Shown here: in pieces, positions 17,445 to 26,346 of the stretch
How positions within the stretch are numbered: position 1 is the first letter of the stretch
How the letters are laid out: each line of letters begins with the position of its first letter
Source of the DNA: Halomonas almeriensis
GTDB lineage: Bacteria; Pseudomonadota; Gammaproteobacteria; Pseudomonadales; Halomonadaceae
Assembly: GCF_030409235.1 (NCBI RefSeq)
Contig: NZ_JAUFPO010000010.1
Location: forward strand, 1 to 64,000
Direction: 5' to 3'
Length of the DNA: 64,000 bases
Made by a program: the position numbers and the translations under genes
Notes under the pieces: model-generated
Told to the model about the DNA's origin: nothing
Databases searched by the model: none
Seen by the model: the letters and a program-made list of their open reading frames with translations, nothing else

Positions 17445-18616
17445 GCGATTTCCTCCAGGGCATGGGGGGCGCCATGGGTCGCCCATTCGCTGTCGGGCAC
17501 GATGACGATCTTGCCCAGATACTGGCTGCCGCGCTTGACGAAGTAGCGCTCTGCCTTGTGCAGCGCGGAGAGCCTGAAGGCGGCGTGCAGCACCGGCTTG
17601 AGCTGGCCGCCACGGATCCAGTCGATGAGCTGCTCGGCTTCCTCGCGGGTGCCGTGGGACACACCGAAGATTTGCACCTGGTAGAGGTAGATACGCGTCC
17701 ACATGATCTCGCTGATGTTACCGCCACTGGCGCCGGCGATCGAAAGGCGTGGATAGCTGGCACGGGCCTGCATGTCGAAGATCATGGTGTCGATGAAGCG
17801 GTCGGTCATCTCGCCGCCCACCAGGTCCATGACGGCGTCGATGGGCGCCCCGCCGGTCACCGCCTTGACCTGTTCAGTGAAGTGGCTCATGTCGCTGCGG
17901 TCGAATACCGCTTCGGCCCCCAGTTCGCGCAGGGCCGAGGCCTTGTCCGGCTGGCTCAGGGCATAGGGCCGAGCGCCGAGAATACGGCACAGCTGAATCA
18001 GGGCGGTCCCCACGCCACCGCTGGCGCCTGTGACCAGCACCCGCTCCCCGGCCTTGATGCCGGCAGACGTCAGCATGTGATAGGCGGTCTGATAGGAGCA
18101 CATGCCCAGCGAGGCCAGTTGGGCGTCGCTGAGTTCGGGGTTGGCAATGTGGTGAAACTGGTCGGCGGGCACGGCGACGTACTCCGCGTAACCGCCATCC
18201 GCGCCATGGCCATAATAGTCGGGCGTCAGGTTGATATCCCGCCGGGCATCGGCATACAGGTTGAAATCCAGCAGCCCCCGCTGTCCCACGCGCCCTGAGT
18301 CAACGCCGTCGCCCACGGCCACGACCCGGCCGACGATGTCGGCGCCCTGGATGCGCGGGAAGGTCAGGGTCGGCGAGTCGCCCATGGCAAAGGAAGCCAC
18401 CTCGCCCTTGTCCTTGGTCGGGTAGAGCCCTTCGCGTGCCTTGCGGTCGGTGTTGTTCTTGGCGGTGGCCGTCACCTTGACCAGTACCTCGCCAGCCGCG
18501 GGCTGTGGCGTGCTGACATCCTGGCGGTAGACCAGGGTGTCGATGTCGCCATGGCCGGTGAGCAGCATGGCGGCCATCTGGGCGGGAACCGTATCGGGCT
18601 GGGGGCGTGAACCCAT
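17441..18616 (-). CDS. Zinc-less MDR alcohol dehydrogenase / quinone oxidoreductase-like protein
   Basis: A 391-residue GroES-like plus Rossmann protein. It has NNTDRKAREG (~53), IQGADIVGRVVAVGDGV (~86), and the NADPH motif VTGASGGVGTALIQLCRILGA (~201). It lacks the zinc-ligand cysteines. Start MGSRPQ at 18616 with AAGGAG upstream; the open frame to 18820 is non-coding extension. It is translationally coupled to the proline-racemase-like gene (4-nt overlap) and divergent from an AraC regulator. The reaction is unknown; a role in the same catabolic route as its partner is inferred. Confidence 0.85.
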   Translation of the reverse strand: MGSRPQPDTVPAQMAAMLLTGHGDIDTLVYRQDVSTPQPAAGEVLVKVTATAKNNTDRKAREGLYPTKDKGEVASFAMGDSPTLTFPRIQGADIVGRVVAVGDGVDSGRVGQRGLLDFNLYADARRDINLTPDYYGHGADGGYAEYVAVPADQFHHIANPELSDAQLASLGMCSYQTAYHMLTSAGIKAGERVLVTGASGGVGTALIQLCRILGARPYALSQPDKASALRELGAEAVFDRSDMSHFTEQVKAVTGGAPIDAVMDLVGGEMTDRFIDTMIFDMQARASYPRLSIAGASGGNISEIMWTRIYLYQVQIFGVSHGTREEAEQLIDWIRGGQLKPVLHAAFRLSALHKAERYFVKRGSQYLGKIVIVPDSEWATHGAPHALEEIA

Positions 18617-18868
18617 CGGCGTACTCCTTGTAATCGGCAGATCGGGGTTGGCAGAGCCTGACCGATGCGCGATTCGGTCGGCAAACCGCTGACAATAGCA
18701 AACCCTTGGTCTGTGACCAGTGCTGTTTTTTTCCGATTTCGTGTCCTGGTGGCGAGATTTTTTTGCCCGATGCACAGCGTTGACACGGGGTTGTCGAACT
18801 CGCTTGAAGTGGCAGGCCAATCGAGCGCATGGTGAAAAGAACTAATTCTCATTGCTGGGGTCTGCGCC

Positions 18869-19663
18869 ATGTCCCTGATTGATCTACGCGCCACCAACCT
18901 GGCGCGCGAATACGTGGCCCACGCTCATGGCCACCATCAATTGATTCTGGCGACGCGAGGGGCGACCGAGCTCTCCATCGAGGGAAGCGGTGAACGGGTG
19001 ACCGGCAGTCGCGGCTGTCTGATTCCCTGTTCCCATCACCATGAGTACCTGGGCGATGGCAACAATCGGACCTTCGTGCTGGATATTCCGGTGGCCAGCC
19101 TGCCTTCCCTGCGCGATGCCAGCGAGATGGAACGGCTCTTCGACAAGCCCCGCTTCTTTGGTGTACCGCCGGAGCTGAACCGCCTGGCGGACAGCCTGAT
19201 GCAGCAGCTCGAGCAGTGTCCGGCGCTGCACAGCGAAATTGCAGCGCTGCTGCTGCGGGCTCTGTACCTGCACCTCGAGTCCCAGCCGCTCTCGGAGCAG
19301 GGAGCTGCCTATGCTGCCGGGCGTGATGGGCGGCTCGACATGCCAAGCCTGGATGCCTGGATCGACCGGCATCTGGCCGAGGAAATCCGGGTCGAGAGTC
19401 TCGCGACCCAGTGCGCCCTGAGTGTCGGCCACTTTCATGCCTGCTTTCGCGATCGCATGGGCATGACGCCGCTGGCCTATGTGCAGCAGCGCCGCCTCAA
19501 TCATGCGCGGACCCTGGTCAATCACAGTGGCTTGAGTCTCGGTCAGATCGCCGCACTGGTCGGTTTTCGCGATCAGGGCAGCTTCTCGCGGGCCTATCGG
19601 CGCGCCTTTGAGGTGTCGCCTTCCAGCGAGCGCCGGTTGCATGAGGCACTTGCCCGAGGGTGA
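18869..19663 (+). CDS. AraC-family regulator with N-terminal cupin
   Basis: A 264-residue regulator. The N-terminal sensor (EYVAHAHGHHQLILATRGATELSIEG, ~13-38) is a cupin with His residues. The C-terminal double HTH spans ~165-255 (SLATQCALSVGHFHACFRDRMGMTPLAYVQQRRL and IAALVGFRDQGSFSRAYRRAFE). It lies between the divergent oxidoreductase/proline-racemase-like pair and the TRAP cluster, so it is the likely regulator of one or both. 252 nt separate it from the divergent start. Confidence 0.88.
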   Translation: MSLIDLRATNLAREYVAHAHGHHQLILATRGATELSIEGSGERVTGSRGCLIPCSHHHEYLGDGNNRTFVLDIPVASLPSLRDASEMERLFDKPRFFGVPPELNRLADSLMQQLEQCPALHSEIAALLLRALYLHLESQPLSEQGAAYAAGRDGRLDMPSLDAWIDRHLAEEIRVESLATQCALSVGHFHACFRDRMGMTPLAYVQQRRLNHARTLVNHSGLSLGQIAALVGFRDQGSFSRAYRRAFEVSPSSERRLHEALARG

Positions 19664-19800
19664 GCTGCGCGAGTCTGGGGCAAGAACTTCTTATTTACAG
19701 GCAGGCAGGATGTCGCCTCGCTTTCTACATTGCTAGGTAGCGGTTCGCTTCGGGACTTTCCGGCGAACAACAACAACAGTGAAGACGCGAGGATATCATC

Positions 19801-20877
19801 ATGCAAAAGACTTCCATGGCTCGTTGGGCAGCGCTGGCGGCCTTGCCCCTGGCGATCGCCAGCACCCAGGCACAGGCTCAGTCCTACGAGATGGCTATCT
19901 CGACGCTGATCCCCGAGAACCTCAAGAACAACAGCATCTATCCGGCCCTGGTGCACTTCAAGGAACAGGTCGAGACCCGCACCGACGGCGATCTGAAGGT
20001 CAGCATCTTCGGCGGCGGCCAGATGGGCTCCGAGGTCGAGACCGGCTCGCAGGTCCAGGCCGGTGGCCGTGCCCTGCAGTCCACGGTGCTGACGTCCGGT
20101 GCCATGTCATCCTTCTTTGATGACTACCAGATCGTGACCGCTCCCTTCCTGTTCGACAACTGGCGTCAGGCCTGGGCCTTCTTCGACAGCGAGTGGTTCG
20201 CCGACTTCATGTCCGGCACCATTGAAGCCGCCGACATGCGTTACCTGGGCACCTTCGATGATGGCGGCGGTTTTGTTGCCTTCACCAACAACGAGCGTCT
20301 GATCAAGACCGTCGAGGATCTCGAGGGTCTGAACATTCGCACCGAGGAAAACCCAGCGCACGTGGCGACCATGAAGGCCCTGGGCGCTTCCGCCACCCCC
20401 CTGCCCTGGGGCGAGCTGATTACCGCGCTGGAAACCGGCCTGGCCGACGGCCAGTTCAATGCACCGGTGATCAACACCACCTATGGTCTGGACGAAGTCA
20501 CCGATTACACCACCCTGACCGGCCACGTCTACAACAGTGCCTCCTGGATGGTCAGCGAGACCTGGTATCAGGAGCTTCCCGAGGACTATCAGCGCATTGT
20601 CACCAGCGCCGCGCGTGAAGCCGTGCAGCTCAGCCATGGTGCGTCGGCGATGCTGGCCACGGCCAGCTGGCAGGAATCCTGCGAGCTCTTTGAAGAGTGC
20701 TACATCATGCCGACCGATGAGCGTCAGCGCATGGCCGAAATCGCTCGTCCGGCCTGGAAGGACTGGATCGTCAATGACTTCGGCGCCGATGAACAACTGG
20801 TCGAGGACATGCTCGGCAAGGTCGACGAACTGCGTCAGTCGCAGCCGGAAGAGACCTTCCAGCGTTACGGCCAATAA
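19801..20877 (+). CDS. dctP: TRAP transporter substrate-binding protein (DctP family)
   Basis: A 358-residue periplasmic solute receptor. The signal peptide is residues 1-26 (basic start, hydrophobic core, AQA cleavage). DctP family features: LSTLIPEN-like ligand start, GGQMGSEVETGSQVQAGG (~72-89), and NIRTEENPAHVATMKALGASATPLPWGELITALETGLADGQ (~177-217) containing the ligand-carboxylate Arg. It precedes dctQ and dctM. Ligand is probably a carboxylate-bearing compound; neighbours suggest an amino compound. Confidence 0.93.
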   Translation: MQKTSMARWAALAALPLAIASTQAQAQSYEMAISTLIPENLKNNSIYPALVHFKEQVETRTDGDLKVSIFGGGQMGSEVETGSQVQAGGRALQSTVLTSGAMSSFFDDYQIVTAPFLFDNWRQAWAFFDSEWFADFMSGTIEAADMRYLGTFDDGGGFVAFTNNERLIKTVEDLEGLNIRTEENPAHVATMKALGASATPLPWGELITALETGLADGQFNAPVINTTYGLDEVTDYTTLTGHVYNSASWMVSETWYQELPEDYQRIVTSAAREAVQLSHGASAMLATASWQESCELFEECYIMPTDERQRMAEIARPAWKDWIVNDFGADEQLVEDMLGKVDELRQSQPEETFQRYGQ

Positions 20878-20909
20878 CTCCCTGATTGGCTGACCCTCAC
20901 CGGGGCGGT

Positions 20910-20934
20910 AACGGCGAGTCTCCGGCTTGCCGTT
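20910..20934 (+). terminator. Intercistronic hairpin between dctP and dctQ
   Basis: AACGGCGAG (20910-20918) pairs with CTTGCCGTT (20926-20934) with one mismatch, followed by a short T-rich stretch. Partial termination here would give the excess of binding protein over membrane subunits usual in TRAP operons. The role is inferred. Confidence 0.45.
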
Positions 20935-20969
20935 GCCGCTTTTCTCGCACCTAGCTTCGGGTATCGTCC

Positions 20970-21545
20970 ATGGCTTTATTGACTCAGGCCCGTCGCCTCA
21001 GCGATGCCGTCAACCAGGTCGCGATCGTCATTTGCGTGACCTGTATTCTCGGCATGCTGGCGATTTCCTTTACAGGCTTTCTGTATACCCTGTTCACGGG
21101 GGGCGCGCTCAGCTGGACCTATTCGCTGGCCCGACTCTTCCTGCCGTGGATCGGCATGCTCTCCTCGACCATCGCGCTGCATGCCGGTGAGCACGTGGCC
21201 ATGACCCTGTTGATGCGGCTCTTGCCCGAATCCCTGGTCAAGGTGGCGGCGGCGTTGACCCTGCTGGTCATCGGCTTCTTCGCCGTGCTGGTGATCTGGT
21301 ATGGCTGGGGCTTTTTCCAGAATGCCTCGCAGATCTACATGGTGTCGGACACCATTCAGATTTCACGCAAGTGGACCGCCATCGCGGTACCGGTTGCCGG
21401 CGTGATCTTCCTGCTGCACCTGGTGCACGGCTTCAGTCTGCTGGAACACTTCACCGATGAGACGGAAGTGATCGAGGAAGCACTGCACAGTGACGATAAC
21501 GTGGAGCCGGGCTCCACGGCTCAGGACAAGGAATCGCGCTCATGA
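20970..21545 (+). CDS. dctQ: TRAP transporter small membrane subunit (DctQ family)
   Basis: A 191-residue protein with four hydrophobic segments (~17-40, 47-65, 85-112, 129-152), the DctQ topology. LFLPWIGMLSSTIALHAGEHVAMTLL (~50-75) fits the conserved W-x-G-x-x-x-A-x-x-x-x-E-H motif. The C-terminal tail is acidic. The stop overlaps the dctM start (ATGA), so the two are coupled. Confidence 0.92.
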   Translation: MALLTQARRLSDAVNQVAIVICVTCILGMLAISFTGFLYTLFTGGALSWTYSLARLFLPWIGMLSSTIALHAGEHVAMTLLMRLLPESLVKVAAALTLLVIGFFAVLVIWYGWGFFQNASQIYMVSDTIQISRKWTAIAVPVAGVIFLLHLVHGFSLLEHFTDETEVIEEALHSDDNVEPGSTAQDKESRS

Positions 21546-22819
21546 CGCCTGCCATCATTGCTTTTGTCGTTGTGTTGTTGATCGGCGCGCCCGTAGCCGT
21601 CGTCATGGCTATCTCGGGTGTTGCCGGCGTCTACTCGCTGGGTGGTGAGCGCCTGGTGGGTATCATTGCCGATCGCATGTTTTCCGGTGTCTCGGGGTAC
21701 ATGCTGATCGCCGTGCCGTATTTTATCTTCACTGCCGAACTGATGAACCAGGGCGGGCTGACCCAGAAGCTGATCGCCTTCAACAATGCGCTCTTCGGCC
21801 GGGTTCGCGGGTCGCTGTCCCACGTCAACGTCACGGTGTCGTTGTTCTTTGCCGGCCTGACCGGGGCGGCCATTACCGACACCGTGGCGATCGGCAAGAT
21901 CATGATCCCCGAGATGAAAAAGCAGGGTTATGACGCCGAGTACGCCGCGGCGATCACGGCCTGCTCCTCGATCATCGGGCCGATTATTCCGCCGAGTGTG
22001 GTCATGGTGGTGTATGCCACCCTGCTGCGCGACACCTCGGTCATCGATCTGTTCGCCGGGGGCATTCTGCCGGGTGTCATGATGACCGGGGCGCTGCTGA
22101 TTACCAGCATTGCGCTGGCGTGGATGCGCGGTTACCCCAAGCAGGCCGCCACGCCCATGCGCATGGCCTTCATGGCCTTTCTCACGGCGTTACCGGCGAT
22201 GCTGGTACCCTTGATCATTCTGGGCGGCATTCTCTCTGGCATGACCACCATCACCGAGGCATCGGGCTTTGCCGCGGTCTACGCGATCTTCATCGGCGTG
22301 GCCTTCTATCGCAACCTGACGCTCAAGAAGATCTGGAAGGCTCTGGTCACCACGGTGAAGTTCTCCGGCGTGGTGTTCTTCCTGCTGGCCACCTCGGCGG
22401 TGCTCGGCTGGTTCGTGACGCGTTCCGGTATTGCCCGTGAGGCCGCCGAGATCATTACCACCCTCAGCGATGTGCCCTTCATTCAGATCATGCTGGTGTG
22501 TCTGCTGCTGATCATACTGGGGACTGTCATGGACGTGCTGCCGGCGCTGGTGGTGATCGGTCCGGTCGTTGTGCCGGCGATGGTGTCGCTGGGCTTTGAT
22601 CCGCTGCACTTCGCGATCGTGATGATCGTGACGCTCAACATTGCCAATGTCACGCCACCGGTGGGCATGACGTTGATGACGGCGGCGCGAATCGCGGAGG
22701 TGCCTTACGAGCGGGCGATCATGGCGTCTCTGCCGTTCTATTGTGCCTTCATCGCGGTGGTCATGCTGCTGGCGGCCTTTCCGTTCTTCTCTACCTGGAT
22801 TCCCTCCTTGCTGGGCTGA
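21542..22819 (+). CDS. dctM: TRAP transporter large permease subunit (DctM family)
   Basis: A 425-residue protein with about 12 membrane segments and typical DctM stretches: FFAGLTGAAITDTVAIGKIMIPEM (~101), ACSSIIGPIIPPSVVMVVYA (~141) and NIANVTPPVGMTLM (~364). It forms the sodium-driven transport core with DctQ. A sodium-coupled system fits a halophile. The next gene follows after 27 nt. Confidence 0.95.
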   Translation: MTPAIIAFVVVLLIGAPVAVVMAISGVAGVYSLGGERLVGIIADRMFSGVSGYMLIAVPYFIFTAELMNQGGLTQKLIAFNNALFGRVRGSLSHVNVTVSLFFAGLTGAAITDTVAIGKIMIPEMKKQGYDAEYAAAITACSSIIGPIIPPSVVMVVYATLLRDTSVIDLFAGGILPGVMMTGALLITSIALAWMRGYPKQAATPMRMAFMAFLTALPAMLVPLIILGGILSGMTTITEASGFAAVYAIFIGVAFYRNLTLKKIWKALVTTVKFSGVVFFLLATSAVLGWFVTRSGIAREAAEIITTLSDVPFIQIMLVCLLLIILGTVMDVLPALVVIGPVVVPAMVSLGFDPLHFAIVMIVTLNIANVTPPVGMTLMTAARIAEVPYERAIMASLPFYCAFIAVVMLLAAFPFFSTWIPSLLG

Positions 22820-22846
22820 GGCAGGGGTGACGCAAGGAACATATAC

Positions 22847-23881
22847 ATGAGGCTTTTCTATCATCCAGATCAGGAGCGCCACGCACCGGAAAACTTTCTG
22901 TTGCGTGGCCGGCCGGCGCCATCCCCCGAGGGGCCGGTGCGCGCCGAACTGCTGGCCCAGGGCCTGGCCCGGGTCGGCCTGTCGCTGACTCCTCCGGGCG
23001 CGGTCGACAGTCCTCTGTTGCGGGAACGTCTGACACGGATCCACACGCCGCGCTACCTGGAGTTTCTCGAGACCATCCACGGCCGCTGGCAGGCCATGCC
23101 GGATGCCGCCGATATCGTCGCGCCCAATGTGCATCCCTGTGGTGGCGGTTATCATTATCCGCGCCATCCGGTCGGGCAGGCGGGCTGGCATCTGCATGAC
23201 ATGGCCTGTCCGATGACGGCGGACAGCTTTGCCGGCATTCTGGCCAGTGCGGCGACGGCCCAGGCAGCGGCCGAGGCGGTCACCGGAGGGGAGCGCCAGG
23301 CCTATGCGTTGTGTCGTCCGCCGGGGCATCATGCCGGGCCCGAGCGCGCGGGTGGCTTCTGCTTCCTCAACAATTCGGCTCTGGCGGCCACGGTGCTGCG
23401 CGAGCGCTTTGCACGTGTGGCCATCGTCGATGTGGACCTGCATCACGGCAATGGCACTCAGGACATCTTCTACGACCGTGGTGATGTCTGGACCGGCTCG
23501 CTGCATGCCGATACCGCGGAGTTCTATCCGTTCTTCTGGGGTGGCGCCGATGAAACCGGAGGCGGGCCGGGCGAGGGCTGCAATGTCAATCTGCCGCTTG
23601 CCCTCGGCAGCGATGGTGCGGCCTTTAATGAGACACTCGACACCCTGCTGGGCAGGATGGCTGAGTTCGAGCCCGAGGCCGTTATCGTGGCGCTTGGCCT
23701 GGATGCCCACAAGGATGACCCGCTGGCCGGTCTGGCCCTCGAGCGCGAGGACTTCGTCGCCGTGGGGCGCCGGCTCGCCCGGCTTGGCCTGCCCACCGTG
23801 CTGGTGCAGGAAGGCGGGTATCCCACCGATCAACTGAGTCACAATCTTGCCGCCTTCATGGACGGCTTCACCAGTGCCTGA
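22847..23881 (+). CDS. Histone deacetylase-fold amidohydrolase, acetylpolyamine amidohydrolase-like (first copy)
   Basis: A 344-residue zinc enzyme. The charge-relay/active-site His pair is in CRPPGHHAGPERAGGFCFLNN (~153-173). The zinc ligands are Asp and His of VDVDLHHGNGTQD (~192-204) and the Asp of ALGLDAHKDDPLAG (~279-292). The catalytic Tyr-equivalent lies in VQEGGYPTDQL (~320). The family removes acyl groups from amines and amides. The TRAP neighbourhood suggests a small imported amide, not a protein. A second, divergent member lies at 25213. Confidence 0.9.
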   Translation: MRLFYHPDQERHAPENFLLRGRPAPSPEGPVRAELLAQGLARVGLSLTPPGAVDSPLLRERLTRIHTPRYLEFLETIHGRWQAMPDAADIVAPNVHPCGGGYHYPRHPVGQAGWHLHDMACPMTADSFAGILASAATAQAAAEAVTGGERQAYALCRPPGHHAGPERAGGFCFLNNSALAATVLRERFARVAIVDVDLHHGNGTQDIFYDRGDVWTGSLHADTAEFYPFFWGGADETGGGPGEGCNVNLPLALGSDGAAFNETLDTLLGRMAEFEPEAVIVALGLDAHKDDPLAGLALEREDFVAVGRRLARLGLPTVLVQEGGYPTDQLSHNLAAFMDGFTSA

Positions 23882-23916
23882 TGGCACCCTGGCAACATCA
23901 ACCCGAGAGACGAGAC

Positions 23917-24273
23917 ATGAGCCTTACCCTTCACGACAGCAATGCCCGCATGAGCCAGATCGCCATTCACAACGGCACGGTCTATCTGGCCGGCCAGGTG
24001 CCCAGCGATGGCAGTGCCGGCATGAAAACCCAGACCGAACAGGTCCTGGCGCGCATCGACCATCTGCTCGAGCAGGCGGGAACATCCAAGGATCAACTGA
24101 TTTCCGCGCAGATCTGGGTCAACAGCATGGCCGAGTTTGCCGAGATGAACGAAGCCTGGGATGCCTGGGTGACACCGGGTCGCCCGCCGGTGCGTGCCGC
24201 CGTCGAGGCCCAGCTCGCCAAGCCCGAGTGGAAGGTCGAAATCATGGTTGTGGCAGCACTGCCGGAGGGCTGA
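23917..24273 (+). CDS. RidA family (YjgF/YER057c/UK114) protein
   Basis: A 118-residue trimeric-type RidA homologue: NGTVYLAGQVPSDGSAGMKTQTEQVLARIDHLLEQAG (~21-57) and a C-terminal RPPVRAAVEAQLAKPEWKVEIMVVAA. The conserved Arg and Glu of imine deaminases are present (RAAVEA, WKVEIMV). RidA proteins hydrolyse reactive enamines/imines, which suits a pathway with PLP or imine intermediates. Start chosen at 23917; the frame is open 36 nt further, but the ribosome site GAGAGACGAG is just before this ATG. Confidence 0.88.
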   Translation: MSLTLHDSNARMSQIAIHNGTVYLAGQVPSDGSAGMKTQTEQVLARIDHLLEQAGTSKDQLISAQIWVNSMAEFAEMNEAWDAWVTPGRPPVRAAVEAQLAKPEWKVEIMVVAALPEG

Positions 24274-24274
24274 T

Positions 24275-25216
24275 ATGCGCATCATCGACGCCGAACAAGT
24301 CGCTTCCAGCCTGGCCTGGCCGGCGCTGGTGCAGCGTCTGGACGATACCTTTCGTCAGGGCGTGGAGTCGCCACCGCGCCACCATCACGCCATGCACCGT
24401 CCTGATGGTGAAGCCACCATGCTGCTGATGCCGGCCTGGGAGAAGGACGGCTACATCGGCGTCAAGATGGTCAATGTCTTCCCGCAGAATGCGCAGCACG
24501 GGCTTCCCGCCATTTCGGGAGTCTACTTCCTCAGCGAGGGGGCGCATGGTCGCCCCCTGGCATGCATCGATGGCAGTGAGTTGACACGCCGGCGCACCGC
24601 GGCGGCGTCGGCACTGGCGAGCCGCGAGCTGGCGCGAGACGATGCCGAGACCCTGCTGGTGGTGGGTACCGGCAAGCTGGCGCCGATGGTCATCGAGGCG
24701 CATGCCTCGGTGCGCTCGATCAAGCGGGTGATGGTCTGGGGGCGCCAGCCGGAAAAAGCCGAAAGGATCGCCGCGGCCTATGCCGACCGATTCGAGACAC
24801 AGGCGGCGACCGATCTGCAGGCTGCCTGCGGCGAAGCGGATCTGATCAGTTGCGTGACGCTCTCCACCGAACCGCTGGTGCGAGGCGAGTGGCTGTCGCC
24901 CGGCACCCATCTGGACCTGATCGGTGCCTTTCGGCCGAGCATGCGCGAGACGAATGGCGAGTGCCTGAAACGGGGGGAGGTGTTCGTGGATACCTACGCC
25001 GGTGCGCGTGGCGAAGCCGGTGATATCCACCAGGCCATCGACGAGGGGGCCTTCCGCTTCGAGGACATGAAAGCGGAACTGGGTGAGCTGGTATCCGGCA
25101 CCCGACCGGGACGCAGTGGCTCCGAGGCGATCACGGTGTTCAAGTCGGTGGGGGCCTCCCTGGAGGATCTGGCGGCGGCCATCGAGGTCTGGGAAGCCCG
25201 GAGCGACGCCGAGTGA
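24275..25216 (+). CDS. Ornithine cyclodeaminase/mu-crystallin family, likely ketimine (pyrroline-2-carboxylate) reductase
   Basis: A 313-residue NAD(P)-dependent enzyme. The nucleotide motif is VVGTGKLAPMVIEAH (~129-143). The segment DLIGAFRPSMRETN (~211-224) replaces the AVGGDxPGKxE pattern of true ornithine cyclodeaminase. It resembles the LhpI-type reductases of cyclic imines (pyrroline-/piperideine-2-carboxylate). The start at 24275 follows GGAGGG, 1 nt after the ridA stop. The stop overlaps the next start (GTGA). A reductase for the product of a hydroxyproline-type dehydratase is a possible role. Confidence 0.85.
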   Translation: MRIIDAEQVASSLAWPALVQRLDDTFRQGVESPPRHHHAMHRPDGEATMLLMPAWEKDGYIGVKMVNVFPQNAQHGLPAISGVYFLSEGAHGRPLACIDGSELTRRRTAAASALASRELARDDAETLLVVGTGKLAPMVIEAHASVRSIKRVMVWGRQPEKAERIAAAYADRFETQAATDLQAACGEADLISCVTLSTEPLVRGEWLSPGTHLDLIGAFRPSMRETNGECLKRGEVFVDTYAGARGEAGDIHQAIDEGAFRFEDMKAELGELVSGTRPGRSGSEAITVFKSVGASLEDLAAAIEVWEARSDAE

Positions 25217-26346
25217 GTACTGGTTTTTTCTGGCATGAACGCTGTTTCTGGCATGACCCCGGGGCCATCGGGGTCTTTGCGTCCGCCGGGGCGTATCGTC
25301 AGCCCCAGCCGGCGTCGGAAAGCCCCGAAAGCAAGCGGCGCCTCAAGAACCTGCTGGAGGTCTCCGGGCTGATCGATGAGCTGCAGGTCATCAAGCCTGC
25401 ACCGGCCGAGGATGCGGATCTGCGTCGCTTTCATGCTGCCGATTACCTGTCTCGCCTGCAGACGGGTGACAGCGACCGGGGAGGGGACGCGGGCGATTGT
25501 GCGCCCTATCAGCCCGGTAGCCTGGACGCCGCCCGTCAGTCGGTCGGCCTGGCCATTGGGGCCGTGACGGCGGTGGCGCGGGGCGAGCTGCAAAATGCCT
25601 ATGCCCTGTGCCGGCCTCCCGGTCATCACGCCGAAGCGGACCAGGGGCGCGGCTTTTGCCTGCTGGGCAATATCCCTGTGGCGGTAATGAAGGCGCGGGC
25701 CGAGGGGCTGGTCGGCCGCGTGGTGGTCCTCGACTGGGATGTGCATCATGGCAATGGTCATCAGAGCGCGTTCTATGACGAGCCGGGCGTGCTGACCATC
25801 TCAATCCATCAGGACGGCAATTATCCGCTGGACACGGGCGCTTTCGAGGAAGTCGGACGTGGGCCGGGTCGGGGAGCCAATCTCAACCTGCCCCTGCCGC
25901 CGGGCTGCGGTATCGGCGCCTATGATTATGCCATGCAGCGGCTGATCCTGCCGGCGATCGAGGCCTTTGCGCCGGACATGGTGATCGTGGCGGCCGGCTA
26001 TGATGCCTGTGCCAAGGATCCGCTGGGCAAGATGATGCTCAACAGCCGTGCATTCGGCGAGATGACCCGGGCGCTGCGCGAGCTGACAACGTCACTGTGC
26101 GCGGGGCGGCTGGTATTCATCCATGAGGGGGGCTATTCGGAAGGCTATGTGCCGTTCTGCGGCCATGCCGTGATTCAGGCCTTGAGCGAGAGTGACATCG
26201 AGGTGCCGGATCCACAGAACGACGAGATCGCTGCCTGGGGGTATCAGAGCCTGCAGGCCCATCAGCGTGACCTGGTGGATGACTGGCGGCATCGCTGGTT
26301 TGGACTATTCAAGAGCTCGGGAGAGACACATGACACCCCTGTATGA
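25213..26346 (+). CDS. Histone deacetylase-fold amidohydrolase (second copy)
   Basis: A 377-residue class II-like HDAC-fold enzyme, GTG start. Residues ~134-154 (CRPPGHHAEADQGRGFCLLGN) hold the paired His; LDWDVHHGNGHQSAFYDE (~177-194) holds the zinc Asp and His; AAGYDACAKDPLGKM (~259-273) holds the last zinc Asp; and HEGGYSEGYVPFCG (~307) the catalytic Tyr. The N-terminus (FFWHERCFWHDPG) matches the bacterial HDAC group that contains the dimethoate-hydrolase-like amidases. It is only distantly similar to the first copy, so separate specificities are likely. Confidence 0.9.
   Translation: MSTGFFWHERCFWHDPGAIGVFASAGAYRQPQPASESPESKRRLKNLLEVSGLIDELQVIKPAPAEDADLRRFHAADYLSRLQTGDSDRGGDAGDCAPYQPGSLDAARQSVGLAIGAVTAVARGELQNAYALCRPPGHHAEADQGRGFCLLGNIPVAVMKARAEGLVGRVVVLDWDVHHGNGHQSAFYDEPGVLTISIHQDGNYPLDTGAFEEVGRGPGRGANLNLPLPPGCGIGAYDYAMQRLILPAIEAFAPDMVIVAAGYDACAKDPLGKMMLNSRAFGEMTRALRELTTSLCAGRLVFIHEGGYSEGYVPFCGHAVIQALSESDIEVPDPQNDEIAAWGYQSLQAHQRDLVDDWRHRWFGLFKSSGETHDTPV

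Noticed and set aside
22190..23887. 565-codon minus-strand frame across dctM and the first HDAC gene
   Set aside because: An antisense shadow of two strongly conserved plus-strand genes, due to GC-rich third positions.
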